Of a stretch of 64,000 nt of DNA, positions 42,501 through 50,552 are shown piece by piece. The notes beneath the pieces are model-generated. The model saw only the letters and a program-made list of their open reading frames with translations. It did not search any database and was not told the DNA's origin. Made by a program: the position numbers and the translations under genes. Position 1 is the stretch's first letter; each line of letters starts with the position of its first letter. Source of the DNA: Phlebotomus papatasi (Eukaryota; Arthropoda; Insecta; Diptera; Psychodidae); NCBI RefSeq assembly GCF_024763615.1, contig NC_077222.1, positions 16,120,001-16,184,000 of the forward strand, read 5' to 3'.

Positions 42501-45411
42501 AACGAATTTTCTGAAAGAGTTTTGTCAAGCCGTCAAATGTATTTTGTTAAAATTTTGTTAAAAGGATGTTCACTCATTTCACAAAACTTTTTCTGACATT
42601 TTATAAGGAGAAACATCCTTCTGACAAGCTTCTAACAAAATCCAGTAAGCCACTGATTTGACAAAACTTTTCCCTATTCTGAATGGAAGACATTCTTTTT
42701 GATAACCTTTTTTTTCTTCATTAGATAAATTTTTATCTGCAGCTTTCCAAGGGAAATTTCAAATACCATTCTCCAATTTTTCCATTTAAAATTCCTGGAA
42801 AATCCAGTGAATCATTCTAGCCAGGACAAGCCAGGGAAATTTCCCCATCTTCTGGGAAAACATTTAATGGAATTCCACGATTATTCCAGTGGAAGTTTCC
42901 TTGGAAAAACGGGAAAACTTGAAGACATTCCCACGGTTTTGTCATGAGAAGTTAATATTTTGGAAATTCATGTAATTTTACCTGAAAAATCCACGTGGAA
43001 ATCCATTTAATTCTCCATGAGAAATTCATGTAATTTCCCATGGAAAATCAATGTAATTCTCCATGGGAAATCCATATAATTCTCCGAGGAAAATCCATTG
43101 TGGAAAGTTATGTAATTTCCGCGAGAAAATCATGTGGAAATCCATGTAATTCCCTTATGGGAAATCCATGTGGAAATTCGACCTAACCTGACACTGTTAA
43201 GTAACTTCAGCTGAGAATAAGACCCAATATCACAATTTAAAATTACATCTTACCTATTTACCAAACTTTTTCACTACAAAGAAAATCTCTCAATCACACA
43301 AAATGTGATAGTGATAGAAATTACATAACCTAATAGAACCGTTTTTACAAAATAAATTTTAAAAACTATCCGATTTAATTTAGACTATGTAACGTTTTTG
43401 TATTTGAAAAAACAATTACAGTAGACTCTCGCAAATTCGGCTCTTTTAAGATCGGGCTACTTTTTAATTCGGGCAGCGGTTACATTTGAAAAATGTTTGT
43501 TGTCATTTTTCAAGTTTGATTACGATTATCAAATGAATCAAATATGCTCAAATTTGGCATGGTTTGTCTTAGTTTTGATGTGATTTTGCATTATTGAGGG
43601 ATTTTCATCCAATTTACGATATATATCAGTGTGTAAAGTCAATATCTATATGCACATGAATAAAAAATCGTTGCATTTCAAAAAGTTTGTCGCCCGAATT
43701 TCTGTGGAATTCGGCTGACATTTCGGTCCTATATGCCCGAATTTGAGAGAGTCTACTGTACTTGAATTCATTCTGTATTTTTATGAGAATTAAAAAACAA
43801 TTCCACCATAGTTATCTTGAAAGATCGCACCAAGAAAAAAATCCCTTTAACGTAAGTCAATAGATATTCCCGATATTCCAATAGAATGTCGCTTGCCTTG
43901 CTCATAATTGCATTGCAGCAAAAATGTAAAAATTCTTAAGATCGAATGGTGTCGATCTAGTAATTGTGGTAGACATCGCACTTTAAGGAAAGTTTCTTCT
44001 TGCTTATGTAGCACTTAAGACCGATTTTTTGACATAACCTCTCAAAGGATCAATCTTCCTTGCTGTATTAATTTGTTGTTTTCCCAGTCTGCAAGGTAGA
44101 AACTTTTCATTTTATTTTAATTTGCGCTTTAAGGAAAACTTCTTATAGGTTATGTAATCATTTCGTACGAATTTCTCCACATAACCTCTCAAACAACAAA
44201 TCTTGGTTTTATTAATTTTTTTGTCGCCCTGATAGTCCACAAAAAACATGAATGATCGCTAAGTGAAATAGAGTTTTCGTTCTATTTCACTTTACGCTTT
44301 AAGGAAAACTTTTTGTAGGTTATGTAATTATTTCATCCGAATTTCTCCACTTAACCTCTCAAACAACAAATCTTGGTTTCATTAAGTTTTTGTCGCCCTG
44401 ATAGTCCACAAGAAACATAACTGATCGCTAAGTGAAATAGACTTTCCATTCTATTTCACTTTACGCTAGGAAAACTTTTTGTAGGTTATGTGAGTATTTC
44501 ATACGGATTTCTCCACATAACCTCTCAAACAACAAACCTTTTTTTCATTAATTTTTTGTCGCCCTGATAGTCCACGAGAAACATAAATGATCGCTAAGTG
44601 AAATAGACTTTTCGTTCTATTTCACTTTACGCTTTAAGGAAAACTTCTAGGTTATGTAATTTTCCAGACCGAATTTATTATTAACATAACCTCAATGTTT
44701 ACAAAAGTAATCCTCAAAGCTCATGCATTGTGTTTCTTTTGGCAGACAATTCATGGAATGCTGACCAGTCTTCATAACGCAATCAGAGAATCCAGCACAG
44801 AGATGTCGCCAAGTGAGAGATCAGCTTTGCAGATCCTCTGCGAAAATCAAGTGCCTCTCCAATGGCGAAAACTCTGGTCAGGACCCCGTCTGGCCACAGA
44901 CTACATGAAAGCTGTCTCCATTCGTGCTCACGAGGCCGAGAAACGCTTCCAGAAGCGCAATGGAGCTGCAGGATTCTGCGACAGAATCGACTTTGCAACA
45001 ATCTTCAGTCTTGAGAGTTTCCTGGCCAGCCTAAAGCTTTCAACCGCCCGAAAACGCTCAATATCGACCTGTCGCTTAACTTTCTGTGCCACCTTCGACG
45101 CCAGTGAGACTCTAGCAGAGCCCACCGTCGAGGTGGCTCCCCTGCTAATCGATGGCGCCACCATGCGAGGTGGACGCCTCACATTCACGTCGCGACGCAC
45201 CGACGACACTCGCACGCCGCATTTTCGCATCACGTACACCAACGCGATGGCAACAGGTGGTCCCACAGAAATACCCATCCCACTGTACACCAATTCGAGC
45301 CGAGAACGTGTTCTTGGGAGAATTGCTGTAGCCACAGCGGACGGAGAATCTCCCGACACGCTAGCCACCTACTCTGGCGTCGCTTTTGTCGTTCCCGATG
45401 CTCCACTCTAG
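23955..45411 (+). CDS. btv: Cytoplasmic dynein 2 heavy chain (DYNC2H1 / beethoven)
   Basis: This is the motor subunit of the dynein that carries intraflagellar transport trains back to the cell body; in flies it is needed in ciliated sensory neurons. Exons: 23955-23988, 24020-24557, 24615-29214, 29275-29412, 29465-35875, 35942-36052 and 44746-45411 (TAG). They total 12498 nt, exactly 4166 codons including the stop, close to the roughly 4300 residues of the human protein. The start ATGGAGAGGATTC fits the family's short N-terminal strand (IRFILSTSG). The linker and stem, six AAA units, stalk with microtubule-binding domain, and C-terminal domain ending in a NSSRERVLGRI-type segment are all present. 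Introns are 31, 57, 60, 52, 66 and 8693 nt. The 31-nt first intron is unusual. The gene appears intact; the identity is secure. Confidence 0.97.
28840..32460 (+). other. btv: btv motor ring: AAA1 to AAA4 nucleotide sites
   Basis: AAA1 Walker A is GPAGTGKT at 28945 (about residue 1635), with Walker B GCFDEFNR about 50 residues on; this is the main hydrolysis site. AAA2 has GPPGSGKT at 29924 (about residue 1924) and AAA3 has GPAGCGKT at 30833 (about residue 2227). AAA4 has GLSGSGRR at 31808 (about residue 2552), in which the Lys is replaced by Arg, as in human DYNC2H1. The reading is continuous over the short introns at 29215-29274 and 29413-29464. Confidence 0.93.
32460..33410 (+). other. btv: btv stalk and microtubule-binding domain
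   Basis: Charged heptad-rich coiled coil out (MENLKAGVEKLSEAYSV onward), then the conserved microtubule-binding core with RSLRAPPETIRDILEGVL and FLAKRGVKEDI, and NAKRASAAAAPLASWV before the returning coiled coil. This matches the stalk of dynein heavy chains and the DYNC2H1 variant in particular. Confidence 0.93.
36053..37510. repeat. Start of the btv last intron: diverged repeat block
   Basis: Diverged repeats were found at 36290-37230. Words around CTTCGGCGACCCC (36345), TCTTTGGTGATCCCC (36590) and TCTTCGGGGACTTCCC (36868) recur every 250-280 bp. TTTTCAACCGATTTG with a following ATTTTTTGGAAAG recurs at 36675 and 37131. No gene was recognised. Confidence 0.5.
37517..37702. mobile_element. 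MITE family B, copy 1
   Basis: The left end TAGGGAAAGTGACCATGC and right end GCATGGGCACTTTCCCCTA are inverted. CTTAATTTTTCCTATGTTTCT follows the left end. It is 186 bp and noncoding. Confidence 0.75.
37703..38741. other. btv intron, no recognised gene
   Basis: It contains an inverted word pair GTGCAAAAGTGG/CCACTTCTGCTC near 37860-37920 and a TATCGGTTCA pair near 38090 and 38205. Open frames are short and AT-driven. Confidence 0.4.
38742..38860. mobile_element. MITE family B, half copy
   Basis: TAGAGGAAAGTGCTTACGCT, then GATCCCAAGCTTC and AAATTTTTCCTGTG, match the left half of the copy at 59231. The right half is missing. Confidence 0.6.
38970..40248. mobile_element. 1.28-kb TA-flanked element carrying a captured gene fragment
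   Basis: The ends GGGTCAAAGGAACGTCT and, inverted, AGACGTTCCTTTCACCC are each flanked by TA, fitting a TA target-site duplication. The word CTATTGACAC is repeated near 38983, 39175, 39190 and 39855, and inverted near 39815 and 40205. The interior holds a minus-strand DDB1/CPSF-A-like fragment (39194-39442). No transposase was recognised. Confidence 0.6.
39194..39442 (-). pseudogene. DDB1/CPSF-A-like C-terminal fragment inside a transposable element
   Basis: An 82-codon frame, starting at an ATG just inside a possible acceptor (TGTAAG at about 39443). It shows the order seen at the C-terminus of DDB1-type proteins: a helix with an I(K/T)..AAVKGHK segment, an aromatic residue plus acidic stretch, and GRGILDGDLIDSLV, which resembles the family's GFIDGDLIESFL. 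After that the sequence departs from the family and ends at a stop. Only this one domain piece is present, so it is most simply a captured or pseudogene exon. The assignment rests on a short match that I judged by eye. Confidence 0.45.
40386..42053. other. btv intron, AT-rich, no recognised gene
   Basis: An inverted pair with ATTTTGTCCGTAAAG (about 40509) and TTACGGACAAAACATTC (about 40629) marks a small decayed element at about 40481-40700. The rest, 40740-41500, is strongly T/A-rich with homopolymer runs. No gene was seen. Confidence 0.45.
42054..42435. mobile_element. MITE interrupted by another MITE
   Basis: The outer ends GCACACAATAACTTTTGTTT and, inverted, CAAAAGTTATTGTGCGTTGG enclose a second element at 42104-42339. 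The outer interior has a palindrome around CTAGATCTAGATCT. Confidence 0.75.
42104..42339. mobile_element. Inner MITE, ends CTCTGAAAAAA
   Basis: CTCTGAAAAAAGTG and TTTTTTTCAGAG are inverted and each is flanked by TA. The inside repeats TTTTGTCAAAT words. A related decayed copy lies at about 42505-42715. Confidence 0.7.
42960..43185. repeat. Minisatellite, unit about 26 bp
   Basis: Repeated variants of TCCATGTAATTCTCCATGGG and GGAAATCCATGTGGAAAT run for about 220 bp with internal inverted symmetry. No coding frame. Confidence 0.75.
43417..43760. mobile_element. pogo/Tigger-like MITE, copy 3
   Basis: Ends TACAGTAGACTCTCGCAAAT and GAGAGAGTCTACTGTA. CGGGC/GCCCGAATT words lie just inside the ends, and the terminal TA fits a TA target site. 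It is 344 bp and noncoding. Confidence 0.8.
43979..44690. repeat. Tandem array, unit about 168 bp, about four copies
   Basis: CGCTTTAAGGAAAACTT-like unit starts lie near 43979, 44124, 44294, 44464 and 44630. Each unit holds GGTTATGT, ATTTCTCCACATAACCTCTC and TTGTCGCCCTGATAGTCCAC. The last three units are very similar and the first is diverged. Confidence 0.85.
44746..45411 (+). CDS. btv: btv last exon: C-terminal domain
   Basis: The acceptor TTTCTTTTGGCAG at 44745 joins ACAATTCATGG in phase 0 to the exon ending at 36052. The joined protein (NLFS then TIHGML..) matches the helix after the last AAA unit in DYNC2H1, and the end has LPLYTNS-type C-terminal sheet residues (IPIPLYTNSSRERV). The GC content of this exon is clearly higher than that of its surroundings. 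A 168-bp tandem array ends about 55 nt before the acceptor. Confidence 0.95.
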   Translation, partial: TIHGMLTSLHNAIRESSTEMSPSERSALQILCENQVPLQWRKLWSGPRLATDYMKAVSIRAHEAEKRFQKRNGAAGFCDRIDFATIFSLESFLASLKLSTARKRSISTCRLTFCATFDASETLAEPTVEVAPLLIDGATMRGGRLTFTSRRTDDTRTPHFRITYTNAMATGGPTEIPIPLYTNSSRERVLGRIAVATADGESPDTLATYSGVAFVVPDAPL

Positions 45412-45692
45412 AGAGTAGAACACCCACAAAGGTCATTTGCAACAATTTTCCACAAAAGTTCTGATTTCTTTTTCCGTCTGAAAGGCTCCCTGTCGATTCA
45501 ATCAGCAGTCGTCAAAAGTTAAAACGGGAGTTTAAATTAGAATTAAAAAATAGAAGTTGTCTTAAAAATTTAGCAGATTACACACAGCTTTTAGCTGCAA
45601 TAATTTCTATATTGGGCATTATTCTTTGATAAAGTGATTATTCAATAATTTGATAATCCGGTAATCGTTAGATGGAAGAGGAATAAGGCGAG

Positions 45693-45698
45693 AATAAA
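45693..45698 (+). terminator. Possible poly(A) signal of btv
   Basis: AATAAA lies about 280 nt after the btv stop codon. It is the first canonical hexamer downstream in a plausible position. Confidence 0.35.
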
Positions 45699-46274
45699 AG
45701 CCTTTTCGTCCCAAATTCCATCCGACGATCACCGGATCATCATTTTAAAGTCGATAATTTGAGGTTATGAATGACCTAACCTAGAAAAGATCATAAAAAA
45801 AAGATTTTCAAGTACAATTTACCTAATTTTCGTAAAATCTTAAATTTTTCACACAAACAATTGAAAAAAAGCAATCCAAAAATAATTAATATATCCAGGA
45901 ACAGGGAGGTAACATTAGCTCTGAAAAATGCGACCAGTTTTAGTGTAATTTTTTTCCTGTTTTCGTACATATTCCACAAGATATCTCCAAAACTACGTAG
46001 GTTGCCAATTTGGGGATTTTGGTTGCCTATTCTTTATTAAATTGGCTTTTATTTTGTATTAGTATGTTTTACTAATTCATTCTACGATGACAAAAAACAG
46101 CTAATAAACTCAAAAAAAATTTCGGCTCGCTAGAAACATATGGGAAACATAGGAAATATCATGCCCCTGTCCAGAACGTTTTATTTTTTGAGGTTAGAAA
46201 TTGATACACGCAATAAATGAAGGACTTTTGAATAGATTTTCTTATTTCGACTAAATTTTTGATTTAAAATTCTT

Positions 46275-46307
46275 CTATTTATTTATTTATTTATTTATTT
46301 ATTTATA
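46275..46307. repeat. ATTT microsatellite
   Basis: About eight uninterrupted TATT units. Confidence 0.95.
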
Positions 46308-46451
46308 AGTTCATGTCCCTGTACAAATTTTAAGTACTAAATGGGGCTGTATAAAAAATAGCTAGATGAAGAGATTCTGCTAAACAAAATAATGTTATAA
46401 TTTTTTGAGGTTAGGTTTAACATGGAAATCGATCACAAATATCTTTTTGAA

Positions 46452-46540
46452 GTGACGGAGGATCGATGGGCGTGTGTTCCTAACCTGGATGACCTCGCGA
46501 CTCCAATTGCAACCAATCGGTTGAAAATGAATGAAGGAAT
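46452..46540 (+). pseudogene. Non-LTR retrotransposon 3' end fragment
   Basis: GGATCGATGGGCGTG through CGGTTGAAAATGAATGAA parallels the end of the longer fragment at 59800-60055 (GACGATCGACAAGCGTGG through GGTTGAAAATGAATGAATGG). Both look like the last codons and tail of one element family. Confidence 0.6.
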
Positions 46541-47289
46541 AGGTTTAATAAACATAACCTAAAACTTTTCGAAGTAACCTTTAAGGCTAGAGACAGCATA
46601 CCCTAATATATTTTCCCAAAACGTTTTTACACTAGAAAACACTGATTTTATTGACTGATTTTGATTTTTAATGGTTGGAAGACCTTTTATCTCAAATCCC
46701 AAGGCCCTTTTCAAACGCTGCCTTGGTCAAAACAGGCAATAATGCTTTTAAGGTTAGGAACTGTTGCGCTGTCAGAATTCAGAATCAAACATATCGGAGT
46801 AATATTAAAATGACCTGAACAGTGCTAAATAGCAAAAAGAATGAACATTAGAAAGTTTCTTATGAAAAATGTTACATTTTTTTAGGTTATGTCCCACAAG
46901 ATCTCATTTTTGACCAGCATAACCTTCAAACCAAATTAGAAAAGTGCCACAAACTGGACGTATTTTCTTATTTGGACAATTACAATCTCGATGGGCATCC
47001 GGAAATCGTCGGAAAGTGGAAATCACTCAGTTCTGGAGCTAGGTCTAGCTCTGGAAAACATTGATGCATTTTCCTGAATTATATCCACTTCCCGAAAATT
47101 TCCAGATTCTCCATCGATATAATTTTTACAACGGTTTGTTCTTGACCATTTTTGTTAATTTGAAAACTTTTAGGTTATGTTTAGCCTTTACTGAGAAATT
47201 GAAGGCAGATTTTTATGACGAAATCTATGAATCTAAAGTGTTGAAAAAAACTGATCAACGATTGATCAGTATTGAATGATAGGAAACCG

Positions 47290-48640
47290 GTAAACACGAT
47301 TTTTCCAAAGCTTTCGGCTCGGACTCCAAGCCCTCTTCAGTGACTGGGGTAATCCCAGTCGAAATCTTTGACAAAAATCGGCTTTTCCAAGCTAATCCAT
47401 CCCCTAACAATCACCGATTCCTTCAATTTATTCGTAGGAAAATACTCATAATAAGAGTGTTTTTTTAAATTTTTCTATTTCTAACCTAAAATAAGCGGAT
47501 TATGGTCATTTACAAGTGCTTTTAAAATATTTTTTTTTGTAATCTCAAACATGATAAAAAAAATATTACAGATTATTTTACGGTGTTGGAAGAAATTGTA
47601 CGTTGTATTAAACTCACAAATTTTTGTTACGTGATAATTTTGATTTTTTGAGGTTAGGTTATCTAACCTCAAATTCCCAAATCCTCGAGACAAAAGCTTG
47701 GAGAAAAATCGGTTTTTCCAAACTATTCCATCCTCAGAAACTCACTGGTTTCCTGTTAATAAAATTACTCATCGGGAAATACCGTAAATTATAATATTTT
47801 TTTAATGTTTCTAGTTTCTATTCATTACCTGAAAGTTTACAAAACGTGGACTTTTGAAAATCCTTGCAGACTATTTTCTTGGATCATGAAAAATTATTAA
47901 AAATATTGTAACTTATTTTATGCTTTTGGAAGTAATTGCAATATTGGACTTAGAATTTTTTGTTATTTGAAAATTTTGATTTTTTGAGGTTAAGTTTAGC
48001 AAAACTTAGAAATCCTAGAGCCAAAATCTTTGAGAAAAATTGTCTTTTTCCAAGCTTATTCATCCCTCTGTGCTCACCGATTTCCCTTCAATGGTATTAC
48101 TCATCAGGAAACACTCAAATTAAAAGTATTTTTAGATTGTTCTTCTAACCTCAAAATCAGTAGAATGTGGGAATTTAAGAATGCTTACAGGCTGTATTTT
48201 TTTCATATTCCCAAACGTGATTAAAAATATTCTTGAGTACTTTATGCGTTGTATTGTACTTAGAATTTTTTATTACGTGATAACTTTAATTTTTCGAGGT
48301 TAGGTTTAGCATAACCTCAAATTACTAAATTCTCGGGCAAAAATCTTTGTGAAAAATTAGATTTCCCAAACTGGTCCATCCTCAAAAACTCACCGGTTCC
48401 TGTCAATGAAATTACTCATCGGGAAGTACTCAAAATAAGAGTACTTTTCGATCTTTCTATTTATAACCTCAAAATTACCGGATTATGGACTGTAAAAATG
48501 TTTTTGAACTGTTTTTCTTCGCATTCTGAAATATGATAATTTATTTAATGATTTTAGAGAAAATTGCATGTTGGAACTTTTTATTAAAATAAAATATTAT
48601 TTTGAGGTTAGGATCAACATAACCTCAAATTTAAGAATAA
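47290..48640. repeat. Tandem array, unit about 315-335 bp, about four copies
   Basis: Words such as ATTACTCATCGGGAAA recur near 47431 (diverged), 47764, 48096 and 48411. Each unit also has TTTTTGAGGTTAGGTT, TCCATCCTCA..CACCGGTTTCC and TTATGCTTTTGGAA. The array lies between the convergent btv and dco genes. Confidence 0.8.
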
Positions 48641-50358
48641 CTTCTTTATCAAATAAGACAATTACACCCAATATTTAGGTATTTCAGATTCTCTGCTTGA
48701 AAATAAAGAAAGAGGAAAATTTTGACTTTAGGAAAAGTTAATCAATTGATTACATTTTCCTGTAAACTTTTACTTTTTTAAACCATCTTCAACTGCCGAT
48801 TTTTCCCCTTAAACTTTCAACGATTGCTGACTAAAATCGCTAGAAAATAAAATGTGTTCTCCCACGCTTTTTAGCATTATTTAGTTATTACAATTATATC
48901 AAATATGAGTAAAGTATGAAATATTACAAGATTTTCATTTACCTTCAATTTTCTTTCTTTCTTTTTTATAGTTTACAATGTCACTATGAAACAACATGAA
49001 ATTCAATGGATTATTTTTAATAAATGTTTTACTCGATTAATTCCAGAGTGTATTTTTTGTGTTTCCTTTTTTCCCCGTTTTACAATTTCTGCTCACAATT
49101 ATCAAATTTACATAAATATTTATATATAAAAAAGGAGGAAAACAAAAATGCAGCATTTGAGGGTAAAATCATGATTTTTTTTTGTAAGATCAAGTCAGTG
49201 TACAAGTAATTTATTTTAATATTATACATTCTTTTTTTTAATCCTTGAAGTTATTCTCAGCATTTTTTATATCCCATTATTTTTTTGTTTTTTTTTTTTA
49301 ATTCCCTTTAATGCTAAAAATGTAGCTTTTTTTTAATAATTCGTTTCATTTTATGATTTTTTCTCTTTTGTAATTGTAGTTAAAAACACAGCTATTACTA
49401 AATGTTATGTTTCTTTTTTTTCTTCATCGGTAAATTGGTTTATGTTTTTTTTAGAAAGACGCGTGGCTGGATTGTTTTTTTCTTGAGTTTTTTCTTTATC
49501 AAAGTTTCTGTTTTCACCTAATTCTCGTATTTTTTTTTTAAATTCCACTTTACATTTATCAATTAATCACTTCCTAAATAATTTCATTATAGTTTTATTT
49601 TGTTTCTTCTTTTTTTTAATTTTAACGTGATCAAATATACACTTAAAAATTGTTTTTTTTTTTCACTTTATGATATTTTTATCCCTTACCATTGATTTTT
49701 TTTTTAATATTTATATATTTTTTTCTTTATCATCTCTCGTGTTTCGAGAGTTTTCTTCTTTTTTTAATTAATTGTCTCATTGATGTGAAACGAAATTAAA
49801 GACTGAGGAGAATTTTCACATCGGTTTTTCTTTGTTTTTTGTTTTTTTTTTATTAATTATTATGAATAATTTATTCTTTTTTTATTTTGTTTTTGAAATT
49901 TACGCTCACGTTTTTTTATTCATCACCTTAAATAATTATTTTTTCAATTGTATAATTAATTATAAGGTATTTTGTTTGTTTGTTTTTTTTTTAAGTCTTA
50001 GGGCCGAGGGACTAAACGGACCTGAAAAAAAGGCAAAGCTGTTTAAAACCTTTGCAAAAAAATCCTATTTTATTAAAGAAAAATCAATAAAAATAAATAA
50101 AACTTACCCTCATACTAAAAATGTTCCCCAGCTCTCATGTTGTCGCTCACATCTCGCTCACTATCAGAATATTTGCATTTTAATAATAGTAAGTTTAAAT
50201 ATGGATAAATTTGTTATTCCATATTTAAAGTTTTTTTTTTCCTTCATCTTAAATCTTTAATTTTTTTTGCATCATCTCTTTTTTTAATAATTATTTTTTA
50301 TGCGTCCTCTCTGTGTTAATTAATTTTTTTTTCCTCAATGCCATTCCCCTTATGAAAA
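48641..50358 (-). other. Probable dco 3' UTR and trailing AT-rich DNA
   Basis: About 1.7 kb directly after the dco stop codon. On the plus strand it is dominated by long T runs, that is A runs in the dco mRNA sense. Several AATAAA hexamers occur on the minus strand, so the end cannot be fixed. Open frames here are chance products of low complexity. Confidence 0.4.
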
Positions 50359-50552
50359 CTATTTCACATTTCGCATATCATTCACCACACTCTGCCCACG
50401 GATACGTATCGAAGATCTCCTCTCGGGCGTATCGTATGGTCGTGAGGAGTTTGTGGGCTCCTCCATTGTATTGGTGGTCATTTGGGTGCGTTTCGCTCCG
50501 CCACCACCGCCCTCAATTTCCTCATTGGGGCCAGCTGTACTGCGTGAGCCAC
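50359..50552 (-). CDS. dco: dco last exon: C-terminal tail
   Basis: The acceptor CCTGAAG lies before 50552, an AG with a weak pyrimidine tract. It gives GGT across the junction and then GSRSTAGPNEEIEGGGGG. The tail contains NSSRPYDTPERRSSIRIR and ends NDMRNVK. The SSRPYDTPERR block is shared with Drosophila Dco, which supports both the exon and an insect origin. Only 63 residues follow the kinase domain, fewer than the roughly 140 of Drosophila. Confidence 0.85.

Larger units (their letters stand above)
45412..47289. other. Intergenic DNA between btv and dco, part 1
   Basis: The region contains the btv 3' end, scattered TGAGGTTA words, an ATTT microsatellite at 46275-46307 and a retrotransposon 3' fragment at 46452-46540. 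No gene was recognised. Confidence 0.5.

Noticed and set aside
49832..50260. 142-codon plus-strand frame
   Set aside because: Low-complexity T-rich DNA, antisense to the dco 3' end; the translation is mostly Phe/Leu/Ile.
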